Part shown: in pieces, positions 1-8,308 of the stretch
Position numbering within the stretch: position 1 is the stretch's first letter
Layout: every line of letters starts with the position of its first letter
Source: an uncultured Amphritea sp.
Lineage (GTDB): Bacteria > Pseudomonadota > Gammaproteobacteria > Pseudomonadales > Balneatricaceae
DNA length: 64,000 nt
Reading direction: 5' to 3'
NCBI RefSeq assembly: GCF_937127095.1
Contig: NZ_CAKZLP010000054.1
Location: 124,001-188,000 of the forward strand
Notes under the pieces: generated by a model
Database searches by the model: none
Told to the model about the DNA's origin: nothing
The model's input: the letters and a program-made list of their open reading frames with translations, nothing else
Program-made: the position numbers and the translations under genes

Positions 1-2722
1 TCTCTTTTAGCATCCCGGGAACAAGCCATTCGAGACGCTCTTCCGGTATTTGATTCAGCAACACCAGCGGGGTCTGAAGCGTTACACCATCATCCTTAGC
101 GCCCGGCTCAAAGTGATAGCTAAGTTTCAATTTTGCCCCGTTAAGCATTAGCTGCTCGGGATAGCTGCTACGGGTAACGTGGTCAGCCGATCGCTGCAGG
201 AGATCCTCTTCCTGCATAAACAAAACCTGTGGATTCTGCAGTTCAACCTCTTTGCGCCACTGTTCGAAGCCAGCACCGTTAACAACTGCACCACCATTGT
301 GTTGCTCTAACCTGGAGGCATAAAACTCAGCCAGGGTATCTTCATCCACCAGCAGATCGCGTCGCCGGGTCTTGGCTTCGAGATTTTCGATGGAATCGAG
401 CAGGTTGCGGTTATGACTGAAGAATTCACCCTGAGTGGAAAACTGCCCTTCCACTAACGCACTGCGAATAAAGATCTGCTGACTAACTTTGGGGTCAATC
501 CTACCGTAATGCACCGTGCGCCCTGGCACGATAATCAAGCCGTAGAGGGTTACCTGTTCCTGCGCTACCACCTGAGCCTTTTTCTTTTCCCAGTGGGGTT
601 CGAGATAACTGCGTTTGACCAGATGCCCGGCCATCGATTCGGCCCAGAGCGGGTCGATACGGGCGATCATGCGGGCATACAGCCGACTGGTTTCGACCAG
701 TTCTGCCGCCATGATCCATTTAGGGGCTTTCTTATACAACATGGACCCAGGAAAGATACTAAAGCGACGATTACGTGCGCCCAGATACTCTTTATTCTCC
801 TGTTTAAAACCCATATTACCGAGCAAACCGGCCAACAGAGACTTATGCAGTGAGTCATAACTTGCGGGTTGGGCGTTTTCTTTGTAATCCAGATTGCGAC
901 AAATCAGATGCAGCTGGCGATGTACATCGCGCCATTCGCGCATCCGCATATAGGAGAGAAACTGTTTCTGGCAGTATTTACGCAACTGATTCTGGGTCAA
1001 CTCCTGGCGCTGTTCCTCATAGAGATTCCAGAGGTTAACCAGCGTCACGAAGTCTGACTCTTCATCGGCATATTCACGATGTTTCTGATCCGCCGCCTGC
1101 TGCTTATCCATCGGACGTTCGCGCGGGTCCTGCACGCTCAGGGCACTGGCAATCACAATCATCTCTGATAAACAGTTATTATCCACCGCGGCCAGTAGCA
1201 TCCGGCCAATTTTTGGATCCACCGGTAAACGGCTCAGTTGCCGTCCGCATTTTGTCAGGTTGCGTTTTTCATCAACCGCCCCGAGTTCCTGCAGCAGATT
1301 AAAGCCATCACTGATAAATCGGGAATCGGGCGGGTCGATAAATGGAAACTGATCAATCGCGCCAAGCCGCAGATTAAGCATCTGCAGTATAACGGCGGCC
1401 AGATTCGTACGGCGAATCTCGGCGTCGGTAAACTCCGGGCGAGCATTAAAATCCTCCTCGGAATAGAGACGGATACAGATACCTTCCGCTACCCGGCCAC
1501 AGCGCCCTTTACGCTGATTGGCGCTGGCCTGGGATACCGGTTCAACCGGCAGACGCTGCACCTTTGAGCGGTAACTGTAGCGACTGATACGTGCCAGACC
1601 GGGATCGATCACATAGCGTATTCCCGGAACTGTGAGCGATGTTTCCGCCACGTTGGTCGAGAGGACTATTCTGCGTCCGGTTCCCCGGGCGGATGAGAAT
1701 ATTTTGTTCTGCTCTGCGACACTGAGACGAGCATACAACGGCATCACTTCGATATGCTTCAGGCGCCCCTGCTTGGAGGCTTTACGCAAATACTCGGCAG
1801 TTTCGCGGATCTCCCGCTCACCACTGAGAAACACCAGAATATCACCGGCACCGGTGATGCCTTTTTTGCGCTCCAGCCGGATCAGCTCTTCAGTGGCACA
1901 GACGATCCCTTCAGGAACACTTTTTTCACTGTCGTCATCCATATCCTCTAACGGACGATAGTGCAGTTCAACCGGAAAGGTCCGACCGGATACTTCGATC
2001 ACCGGGGCATTGTTGAAGTGTTGTGAAAAGCGCTCAAGATCAATGGTTGCCGAGGTGATAATCACTTTCAGATCCGGACGCTTCGGCAGAATCCGGTGCA
2101 GATAGCCCAGCAGGAAGTCGATATTCAGACTGCGCTCGTGGGCCTCATCGATAATCAAAACCTCGTAGCGGTTCAGATACAGATCGTTCTGGGTTTCAGC
2201 CAGCAGGATACCATCCGTCATCAGCTTGACCATGGTGTTATCGGCAACCTGCTCGGTGAATCGCACCTGATAGCCAACGGTACTGCCCAACGAGGTTTGC
2301 AACTCTTCGGCTATGCGGTTAGCAACCGTTCTGGCAGCCAGCCTGCGGGGTTGAGTATGACCGATCAGACCGACCCGTCCAAGTCCCAGCTCGAGACAAA
2401 TCTTCGGTATCTGGGTGGTTTTTCCCGATCCGGTTTCACCGGCAATCACCACCACCTGATGTTCACAGATCGCTTTGGCAATTTCCTCCCGGCGGCCACT
2501 GACCGGCAGATCCGGATAGTGTACAGGCTGAGTATACTGTCGTCTGGCGACACTCTCTTCAGAACGCAGCAGCAGCGTCTCTACCTCATCCTGTAACCGA
2601 TCAGAGGGTTTACGCTCTTTCAGACGTCGCTGTAATAGCTGGATTTTTTTCCGTAAGGAAAATCGGTCGGCAATCAGACAGTTATCCAGCCGGGAATAGA
2701 GTTGCTTAATAGTGGCAGTCAA
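1..2722 (-). CDS. hrpA: ATP-dependent RNA helicase HrpA (C-terminus cut by window edge)
   Basis: DEAH-box RNA helicase; about 907 residues are visible and the gene runs off the left edge (the E. coli protein is about 1300 residues). The reverse strand gives Walker A GETGSGKT at about residues 95-102, then HTQPRRLAA, the DEAHERSLNIDFLLGYL box, the ITSAT motif and a helicase C-terminal domain; the last visible residues match the later HrpA-specific region. The frame has no ATG near the expected N-terminus. The only usual initiator after the upstream in-frame stop is TTG at 2722, giving MTATIKQLYSRLDN, which aligns with the N-terminal helix of the E. coli protein; no good Shine-Dalgarno is visible. 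It follows the amidotransferase gene by 33 bp, so co-transcription is likely. HrpA is linked to rescue of stalled ribosomes and mRNA processing in E. coli. Confidence 0.93.
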   Translation of the reverse strand, partial: MTATIKQLYSRLDNCLIADRFSLRKKIQLLQRRLKERKPSDRLQDEVETLLLRSEESVARRQYTQPVHYPDLPVSGRREEIAKAICEHQVVVIAGETGSGKTTQIPKICLELGLGRVGLIGHTQPRRLAARTVANRIAEELQTSLGSTVGYQVRFTEQVADNTMVKLMTDGILLAETQNDLYLNRYEVLIIDEAHERSLNIDFLLGYLHRILPKRPDLKVIITSATIDLERFSQHFNNAPVIEVSGRTFPVELHYRPLEDMDDDSEKSVPEGIVCATEELIRLERKKGITGAGDILVFLSGEREIRETAEYLRKASKQGRLKHIEVMPLYARLSVAEQNKIFSSARGTGRRIVLSTNVAETSLTVPGIRYVIDPGLARISRYSYRSKVQRLPVEPVSQASANQRKGRCGRVAEGICIRLYSEEDFNARPEFTDAEIRRTNLAAVILQMLNLRLGAIDQFPFIDPPDSRFISDGFNLLQELGAVDEKRNLTKCGRQLSRLPVDPKIGRMLLAAVDNNCLSEMIVIASALSVQDPRERPMDKQQAADQKHREYADEESDFVTLVNLWNLYEEQRQELTQNQLRKYCQKQFLSYMRMREWRDVHRQLHLICRNLDYKENAQPASYDSLHKSLLAGLLGNMGFKQENKEYLGARNRRFSIFPGSMLYKKAPKWIMAAELVETSRLYARMIARIDPLWAESMAGHLVKRSYLEPHWEKKKAQVVAQEQVTLYGLIIVPGRTVHYGRIDPKVSQQIFIRSALVEGQFSTQGEFFSHNRNLLDSIENLEAKTRRRDLLVDEDTLAEFYASRLEQHNGGAVVNGAGFEQWRKEVELQNPQVLFMQEEDLLQRSADHVTRSSYPEQLMLNGAKLKLSYHFEPGAKDDGVTLQTPLVLLNQIPEERLEWLVPGMLKE

Positions 2723-2755
2723 AGTGGAGTTATCAGTTTTAAAAGATGGTTTAAA

Positions 2756-3550
2756 TCAGGCGTGACCAAAGCACCGGCTGAGGGGCTGTTGAACGCCTTC
2801 ACGAAAAACGATCAGCTCACCGGTTTGCAGTTTACGCCAGTGCTCATTCTTAGTCAGCGGTTCAGTGGTGATCACCGTTACTATATCGTTGGGTGTAGTC
2901 TGTTTGCAAAAGTCTACGGTCAGTTCTTCATCGGTGAGTCTGGCCCGACCAAACGGCGCCCGGCGGGTAATCCATGACAACTTGGTCGAGCAGTATGCTA
3001 ACAGATATTCCGATTCCGTCATTAACATATTGAACACCCCCAGCTCTCTTAACTGATCAGAGCAGCAGTGGATCAGCTCAATCACTTCAGAGAAATTATC
3101 AGGCCGCTGGGGAAACCGCTCTCTCACCTGACCCAGCAGCCAGCAGAAAGCGTATTCGCTGTCGGTGGTACCCACTGGACGGTAGTAGTTTAGCGGCAGA
3201 TCAAACAGTCGGGGATCCAGCTGGCCATTATGAGCAAAGGTCCAGTGATAGCCCCAGAGTTCACGGGTAAACGGATGGGTGTTTTCCAGGCAGATACTGC
3301 CGACATTAGCCTGACGAATATGGCTGATAACGGTTTTACTTTTGATAGGATGATTTTTAATCAGCTGTGCTATTTCCGACTGACAGCTGGGCGCCGGATC
3401 ATGAAAAACCTGCAAGCCCTTGCCCACATAAAAAGCGATACCCCAACCATCTTTGTGAGGCCCTGTTTCACCACCGCGTTGCATCAGCCCGCTGAAGCTA
3501 AAGCAAATATCGGTCGGGACATTGGCACTCATGCCAAGCAGTTCACACAT
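2756..3550 (-). CDS. yafJ: Class II glutamine amidotransferase, YafJ type
   Basis: 264 residues starting [14 protein letters not shown]. Removal of Met would expose Cys2, the N-terminal nucleophile of class II (Ntn) glutamine amidotransferases. The segments [18 protein letters not shown] and [10 protein letters not shown] are the glutaminase signatures that bind the glutamine side chain. Length matches E. coli YafJ (about 255 residues), which has only the glutaminase domain and no known acceptor domain, so the physiological ammonia acceptor is unknown. It starts 3 bp after the bactofilin stop and precedes hrpA, in what looks like one minus-strand operon (M23 peptidase, bactofilin, yafJ, hrpA). 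Confidence 0.88.
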   Translation of the reverse strand: MCELLGMSANVPTDICFSFSGLMQRGGETGPHKDGWGIAFYVGKGLQVFHDPAPSCQSEIAQLIKNHPIKSKTVISHIRQANVGSICLENTHPFTRELWGYHWTFAHNGQLDPRLFDLPLNYYRPVGTTDSEYAFCWLLGQVRERFPQRPDNFSEVIELIHCCSDQLRELGVFNMLMTESEYLLAYCSTKLSWITRRAPFGRARLTDEELTVDFCKQTTPNDIVTVITTEPLTKNEHWRKLQTGELIVFREGVQQPLSRCFGHA

Positions 3551-3553
3551 CGC

Positions 3554-4015
3554 TTATGCAGATTCCTTTTCCGCTTTAATCGTTACTTTGTCAGGCAGAG
3601 AGTCGATCGCATCAATGCCAGATTCCATCTGAGGCGCATGTTCTAACACACCGACCTCTTTCATCCGCCGCTCACCAATAAAGTTACCTTCCGGGTGAAT
3701 GGCCATAATTTTACTGATGACGGTTGCCACGACTTTACCACCGCGATCAATCTCTAGCTGATCGCAGACAACCTCACCCTCTAGCAAGCCGCATACGGTA
3801 ATCTGATTCGCTTTTACCACCCCGTGTACATGGCCACTTTTACCAATAGAGATGTTATCCAGCGAGGAAATATTACCCTCAAATGTACCATCAATATGCA
3901 TCCGTCCGATGATACTCATATCACCGCTGAACTTATTGCCCTCAGCAATAATGGTTATTGCTGAGCTGTTTGCAACGCCTGATTTAGCGGGTACATTTTT
4001 TGTAAAGAAGCCCAT
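3554..4015 (-). CDS. Bactofilin (polymer-forming cytoskeletal protein)
   Basis: 153-residue protein with a bactofilin domain (DUF583) at about residues 18-115: repeated short beta-strand turns such as GDMSIIGRMHIDGTFEGNISS and GEVVCDQLEIDRGGKVVATV, the pattern of the right-handed beta-helix that polymerises without nucleotide. The tails are short and non-repetitive, as usual for the family. Its first 61 bp lie inside the 3' end of the M23 endopeptidase gene, so the two are probably translationally coupled. In other bacteria bactofilins position M23 peptidoglycan hydrolases and influence cell shape; a similar role here is inference from the pairing. Confidence 0.9.
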   Translation of the reverse strand: MGFFTKNVPAKSGVANSSAITIIAEGNKFSGDMSIIGRMHIDGTFEGNISSLDNISIGKSGHVHGVVKANQITVCGLLEGEVVCDQLEIDRGGKVVATVISKIMAIHPEGNFIGERRMKEVGVLEHAPQMESGIDAIDSLPDKVTIKAEKESA

Positions 4016-4914
4016 TTCACACCTTTTACTTCTGAAAACAGTGAATCGAAATTACTTATATTCCACGCCACAAAAGGCGCCGGATCAATCGGTCTGAACA
4101 GATAACGAACTTCATAATGCAGATGAGGGCCGGTAGAGGTGCCGGAATTACCTGTCAGACCGATCAACTGCCCCTTACTGACAAATGTGCCGCTGCTAAC
4201 TTTCACATTACTCAGATGTGCGTAATACGTTTTAAACCCCAGCGCGTGCTGCAATATGATCAGCTTACCAAAACCGCTCGCTTTGTGATTGCCTGCATAT
4301 TCCACAGCGCCATCAGCCGTTGCGTATACCGGTGTTCCAATGTCAGCTTTAAAGTCTATACCGTTGTGGCTAACCCGTTTTTTGTGGATCGGATGCATCC
4401 GCATGCCAAAGCCATCTGTTATCCGCACGCCCTGTGTCGGTTCGCCATTCGGCAGAACACTGAGGAAGAACAGACGCTGGTTGGTCATCACGGTTAGCGC
4501 ATCCGCCCGGTCCGAAGTCATCTTCTCAGACGGAGGCAGCCCCAGCAGGTCCTCAAGACCATAGAGACTGGCGTCCAGGGTTTCATTCAACTCACCGATA
4601 CGGAGATTTTCTTCCTGCAACTGATCCCGTTCAACCTTCAGATCCTGCAGGGTAGTAGAGAGCTGGTCAAGCTGTCCTTTCTGCAGCTCTGTCGTACCCA
4701 GCGTCATCTCATACTGACTGGCTAACGAGTCGATCCCCTGCTCCAGGTTATCAAGTTCGTCAGTGGTTTTTACCAGTAACAGGTTTGAAATAAAGAAACT
4801 GCAGACCGACATCAGCAAAAAAAGGGCAAGCAGATATCTGGCCAGCTGGCCAAGAGTATACTGCCGCGATCCCTGAGCAGTTGTTAATGTAATAAGCAGC
4901 TTTTTACGCAGCAT
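3955..4914 (-). CDS. Membrane-anchored M23 family metalloendopeptidase
   Basis: About 319 residues from ATG at 4914; a TTG three codons upstream is possible but less likely. A transmembrane segment lies at about residues 25-48 (LARYLLALFLLMSVCSFFIS), followed by a coiled coil (about 50-115) and a LytM/M23 peptidase domain in the C-terminal half. Zinc-site motifs are complete: HNGIDFKADIGTPVYA (HxxxD) and GPHLHYEV (HxH). The topology, with inner-membrane anchor, periplasmic coiled coil and LytM domain, is that of enzymes cutting peptide crosslinks in peptidoglycan. The gene overlaps the bactofilin gene out of frame by 61 bp. No conserved catalytic residue appears lost, so it is probably an active hydrolase rather than an EnvC-like activator. 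Confidence 0.9.
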   Translation of the reverse strand: MLRKKLLITLTTAQGSRQYTLGQLARYLLALFLLMSVCSFFISNLLLVKTTDELDNLEQGIDSLASQYEMTLGTTELQKGQLDQLSTTLQDLKVERDQLQEENLRIGELNETLDASLYGLEDLLGLPPSEKMTSDRADALTVMTNQRLFFLSVLPNGEPTQGVRITDGFGMRMHPIHKKRVSHNGIDFKADIGTPVYATADGAVEYAGNHKASGFGKLIILQHALGFKTYYAHLSNVKVSSGTFVSKGQLIGLTGNSGTSTGPHLHYEVRYLFRPIDPAPFVAWNISNFDSLFSEVKGVKWASLQKMYPLNQALQTAQQ

Positions 4915-5043
4915 GACCGGCAAACCAAAAATTCACGACAAGAAACATCGGTGAAATATACCTTTGTTGAGGCAAAAAGTCATAAAAACGACATCAAAAA
5001 CACACCATTTTATGCCTTAAGACAGTCCCCGCTACATTTCTGC

Positions 5044-5793
5044 TCAGCTCTCGCCCTTCTGATCTCCTCCGATAGCAGGTGCTGCTGCAATAATGCGGTC
5101 TGCAAGGCGGGAGAACGGCAGACTCTGAACCCAGACACTGCCGGTCCCGGAGAGTGTCGCCAGCCACAGACCTTCACCCCCAAGGAACATCGACTTAAGC
5201 CCTTTGACCATTTCGATGTCATATTCGATGCCCTCGCTAAAACCCACCAGACACCCGGTATCGATGCGTAACGTTTCGTTATTCAGCTCTTTTCTCACCA
5301 CGGTGCCGCCCGCCTGAATAAAGGCCATGCCGTCACCTTCCAGCTTCTGCAGAATAAAGCCTTCGCCACCGAAAAAACCTGCGCCAAGCTTGCGCGAAAA
5401 AGCGACGGACAACCGTGTACCCAACGCCGCACAAAGAAAGGCATCTTTCTGACAATAGAGTCTCTCACCGGTCAGGGACATATCGATGGGTACCACCATC
5501 CCCGGATAGGGCGCGGCAAAAGCTACTTTGCGTTTCCGTCCACCAGTGTTTGAAAAGTGCGTCATAAACAGAGACTCACCGGTGATCATCCGTTTACCGG
5601 CGGAAAACAATTTTGAGAACATCCCCTGTTCAGGGTCAGCACCATCCCCCATCTTGGTTTCAAACCCGATATCCTCTTCCATATAGTTCATGGAGCCCGC
5701 TTCCGCGATCACCGTTTCACCCGGGTCGAGCTCCACTTCCAGCATCGGCATCGAATTTCCAATAATTTCGTAATCTACTTTATGACACTTCAT
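5044..5793 (-). CDS. TIGR00266 / AIM24 family protein
   Basis: 249 residues from the ATG at 5793, chosen because GGAGAG lies about 7 nt upstream; an upstream ATG at 5814 has no such site. The sequence ([26 protein letters not shown], then [13 protein letters not shown] and many glycine turns such as [17 protein letters not shown]) matches the AIM24/TIGR00266 family, a two-lobed beta fold related to the mitochondrial biogenesis protein AIM24. The bacterial function is unknown. It follows the AEC transporter gene by about 30 bp on the same strand and is probably co-transcribed with it. There is no signal peptide or membrane segment. Confidence 0.85.
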   Translation of the reverse strand: MKCHKVDYEIIGNSMPMLEVELDPGETVIAEAGSMNYMEEDIGFETKMGDGADPEQGMFSKLFSAGKRMITGESLFMTHFSNTGGRKRKVAFAAPYPGMVVPIDMSLTGERLYCQKDAFLCAALGTRLSVAFSRKLGAGFFGGEGFILQKLEGDGMAFIQAGGTVVRKELNNETLRIDTGCLVGFSEGIEYDIEMVKGLKSMFLGGEGLWLATLSGTGSVWVQSLPFSRLADRIIAAAPAIGGDQKGES

Positions 5794-5823
5794 ATTGCTC
5801 TCCATAATAGCCATCCATAACAG

Positions 5824-6765
5824 CTACCCACCCCATTGCTTCATCAACGGCAGCAGCACTGCCAGGGTAATCAAAGACACCAGGGTTGTAACCATAATCG
5901 TTGCTGATGTCAGTGTCACCCGGGTGTTATATTGCTGCGCTAAAACAAACACCATGGCCCCGGTGGGTAGCGCTGCAAGAACTACCGCACTGGCGCCCCA
6001 GAAAGGCTCTAACGCAAATAACAATGCCAGACCGAACGTTGCCAGTGGGTGCACTACCAGCTTCACCAACGTCAGCCAGACCAGCTCAAAACTTCCGCCG
6101 CGAACCTCCAGCCCACTGAGTGATATCCCCAGCGCAAATAACGCTACCGGAGCGGCGGAAGGTGCCAGCATCTCCATCGGCGTTAAAATCATGGGTGGAA
6201 GGGTTATACCGCTGATGGATACCAGCATCCCCAGCAACGGTGCCATCATCACCGGGTTTTTAAGCAGGGCTTGAAATAGCAACGTTTTTAGTTTTGCCAG
6301 CACACCACCCTCACTGTTCTGCAACTCTGACATCAGCGCCAGCACCAGGATAAAAAGAAGGTTACTGGACAGCGTCGCGATGATCACCGGCAACGTCCCC
6401 TGCTCACCAAAGATAAAGTAGAAGATCGGCACCCCCATATAGACGGTATTAGCCCAGGCAGAGTTAAGGGCAACCACCGTCCAGTCCAGCGGCGACGAAA
6501 GCTGCATCCTGCGCCAGCCCAAAAACGCGACGCAGATCGCAACAACAGAACCTCCCAAATAGACTGCGATAAAATCCCATTGCAGCACCGACTCGATATC
6601 CACCGCAGCGGTCGAGGTAAACATCAAAGCAGGCACAGCGATGTAATAAACAAAGCGGTTCAGGGCCGCGGCACTGGACTCTTCCAACAAGCCAGTACGA
6701 CGGCACAGCCAGCCCAAAGCCATGAGGATAAAAACAGGGATGACGATATCAAATAGCAGCTGCAT
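5824..6765 (-). CDS. AEC family transporter (auxin efflux carrier-like permease)
   Basis: 313-residue polytopic membrane protein with about ten hydrophobic segments in two halves, beginning MQLLFDIVIPVFILMALGWLCRR, the typical N-terminus of the AEC/BART superfamily (PF03547). Conserved features include the PALMF stretch in the second helix, NPVMMAPLLGMLVS in the centre and ALPTGAMVFVLAQQYN near the C-terminus. Bacterial members export or exchange small organic acids; the substrate cannot be read from sequence. It is first in a minus-strand pair with the AIM24 gene and divergent from the thiolase gene, with 161 bp between. Confidence 0.88.
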   Translation of the reverse strand: MQLLFDIVIPVFILMALGWLCRRTGLLEESSAAALNRFVYYIAVPALMFTSTAAVDIESVLQWDFIAVYLGGSVVAICVAFLGWRRMQLSSPLDWTVVALNSAWANTVYMGVPIFYFIFGEQGTLPVIIATLSSNLLFILVLALMSELQNSEGGVLAKLKTLLFQALLKNPVMMAPLLGMLVSISGITLPPMILTPMEMLAPSAAPVALFALGISLSGLEVRGGSFELVWLTLVKLVVHPLATFGLALLFALEPFWGASAVVLAALPTGAMVFVLAQQYNTRVTLTSATIMVTTLVSLITLAVLLPLMKQWGG

Positions 6766-6926
6766 CGATATTTCTCAGAAAAGGATTAAAAAAGCGAAAT
6801 TGTTATAAATGTTTCACTAATTGGCTAGAGCCTTTAGTGCCGACCAGTGATAAGTTATCTCACCTGACTGCACTACATTTCAAATAATAACAATAAAAAC
6901 AAACAGCTAATATATAGGACTCAACT

Positions 6927-8111
6927 ATGAGCAAAAGAGAAGTAGTCGTACTGAGCGGCGTACGCACAGCGATTGGTGGTTTTGGTGGCAGCCTTAAGTC
7001 TCAGACGCCTTGTGACCTGGCCAGCACCTGTGTTCGCGAAGCGGTAGCCCGCTCAGGTGCAGCACCTGAAGATTTCGGTCATAGTATCTTTGGTAATGTG
7101 ATTCACACAGAGCGTCGTGACATGTATCTGGGCCGGGTCGCCGCCGTCAACGGTGGTCTGCCAGTTGAAACCCCTGCCGTGACTATGAACCGCTTATGCG
7201 GTAGTGGCCTGCAGGCCATTATCTCCGCGACACAACAGATTGAGCTGGGTGTCTGCGATGCAGCCGTAGCCGGTGGCGCAGAAGTGATGAGCCAGTCGCA
7301 ATACTGGATGCCAACAGCACGCTTTGGCCAGCGTATGGGGGATACAGCAATCGTGGATGCGATGGTGGGTGCACTGACCTGTCCATTTGATAACACCCAT
7401 ATGGGTATTACCGCGGAAAACATCGCTGAAAAATGGCAGATCAGCCGTGAAGACCAGGATGCCCTGGCCGTGATGAGCCATAACAACGCTGAACGCGCTA
7501 TTACCGAGGGCCGGTTTAAAGAGCAGATCATTCCTATTGAACTGAAGTCGCGTAAAGGCGTCACCCTGTTCGATACCGATGAGCACCTGCGTTATGGCTG
7601 CACCATCGATGATATGTCTAAACTGCGTCCGGCGTTCAAGAAGGATGGCAGCGTCACCGCCGGTAACGCTTCCGGTCTGAATGATGCGGCAGCAGCTGTC
7701 ACCCTGATGGCCGCTGAAACAGCTCAGGCAAAAGGTTTGAAACCGATGGCCCGGCTGGTTGGTTACAGTTTTGCCGGGGTTGAACCAAAATATATGGGTA
7801 TCGGCCCGGTTCCGGCAGTACGTAAACTGCTGGCCGATAATGAGCTGTCCACAACGGATATCGATGTATGGGAGGTCAACGAAGCGTTTGCTGCTCAGGC
7901 TCTGGCGGTCTGTCGCGATCTTGAACTACCGCTGGAGAAGGTTAACATCAACGGCAGTGGTATCTCTCTGGGCCACCCTATTGGCGCAACCGGTGCCATC
8001 ATTACCGTAAAAGCGCTGTACGAACTGCAACGCAGTGGCGGTCGCTACGCCGTTGTCACCATGTGTATTGGTGGCGGTCAGGGTATTGCGGCTCTGTTTG
8101 AGCGGATCTGA
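6927..8111 (+). CDS. bktB: Acetyl-CoA C-acyltransferase (beta-ketothiolase, BktB type)
   Basis: 394-residue thiolase with the full catalytic set: Cys91 in NRLCGSGLQA (acyl-enzyme nucleophile), His350 in GHPIGATGA and Cys380 in CIGGGQG. It condenses or cleaves beta-ketoacyl-CoA in the cytoplasm. Overall sequence resembles BktB of Cupriavidus, which accepts C4-C6 substrates and supports polyhydroxyalkanoate monomer supply, but thiolase paralogues are hard to separate by eye and a degradative or acetoacetyl-CoA role is equally possible. AGGA lies 7 nt before the start. The gene appears monocistronic, with a strong terminator 36 bp after its stop. No phaA/B/C genes adjoin it. Confidence 0.85.
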   Translation: MSKREVVVLSGVRTAIGGFGGSLKSQTPCDLASTCVREAVARSGAAPEDFGHSIFGNVIHTERRDMYLGRVAAVNGGLPVETPAVTMNRLCGSGLQAIISATQQIELGVCDAAVAGGAEVMSQSQYWMPTARFGQRMGDTAIVDAMVGALTCPFDNTHMGITAENIAEKWQISREDQDALAVMSHNNAERAITEGRFKEQIIPIELKSRKGVTLFDTDEHLRYGCTIDDMSKLRPAFKKDGSVTAGNASGLNDAAAAVTLMAAETAQAKGLKPMARLVGYSFAGVEPKYMGIGPVPAVRKLLADNELSTTDIDVWEVNEAFAAQALAVCRDLELPLEKVNINGSGISLGHPIGATGAIITVKALYELQRSGGRYAVVTMCIGGGQGIAALFERI

Positions 8112-8146
8112 TACGGCTCCACAAACAAAACCGACAGTATAAGCCA

Positions 8147-8177
8147 GAGCCCGCTGACATTGGCAGCGGGCTCTTTT
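8147..8177 (+). terminator. Rho-independent terminator after the thiolase gene
   Basis: Perfect 10-bp stem GAGCCCGCTG / CAGCGGGCTC with a 7-nt loop, followed by TTTT. It lies 36 bp after the thiolase stop codon and isolates that gene from the putA-like gene downstream. Confidence 0.9.
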
Positions 8178-8308
8178 ATTTTCCAAATAGTAAACCGATC
8201 GCATTTAGCCTCACCATTCTGAGACACACCAGGAATAGATAGTTTCCCCTTCCATCATCCTCTGACTATTATTTGATTCAGTTAAGTTAACTAACAGCAG
8301 GATCTGTT

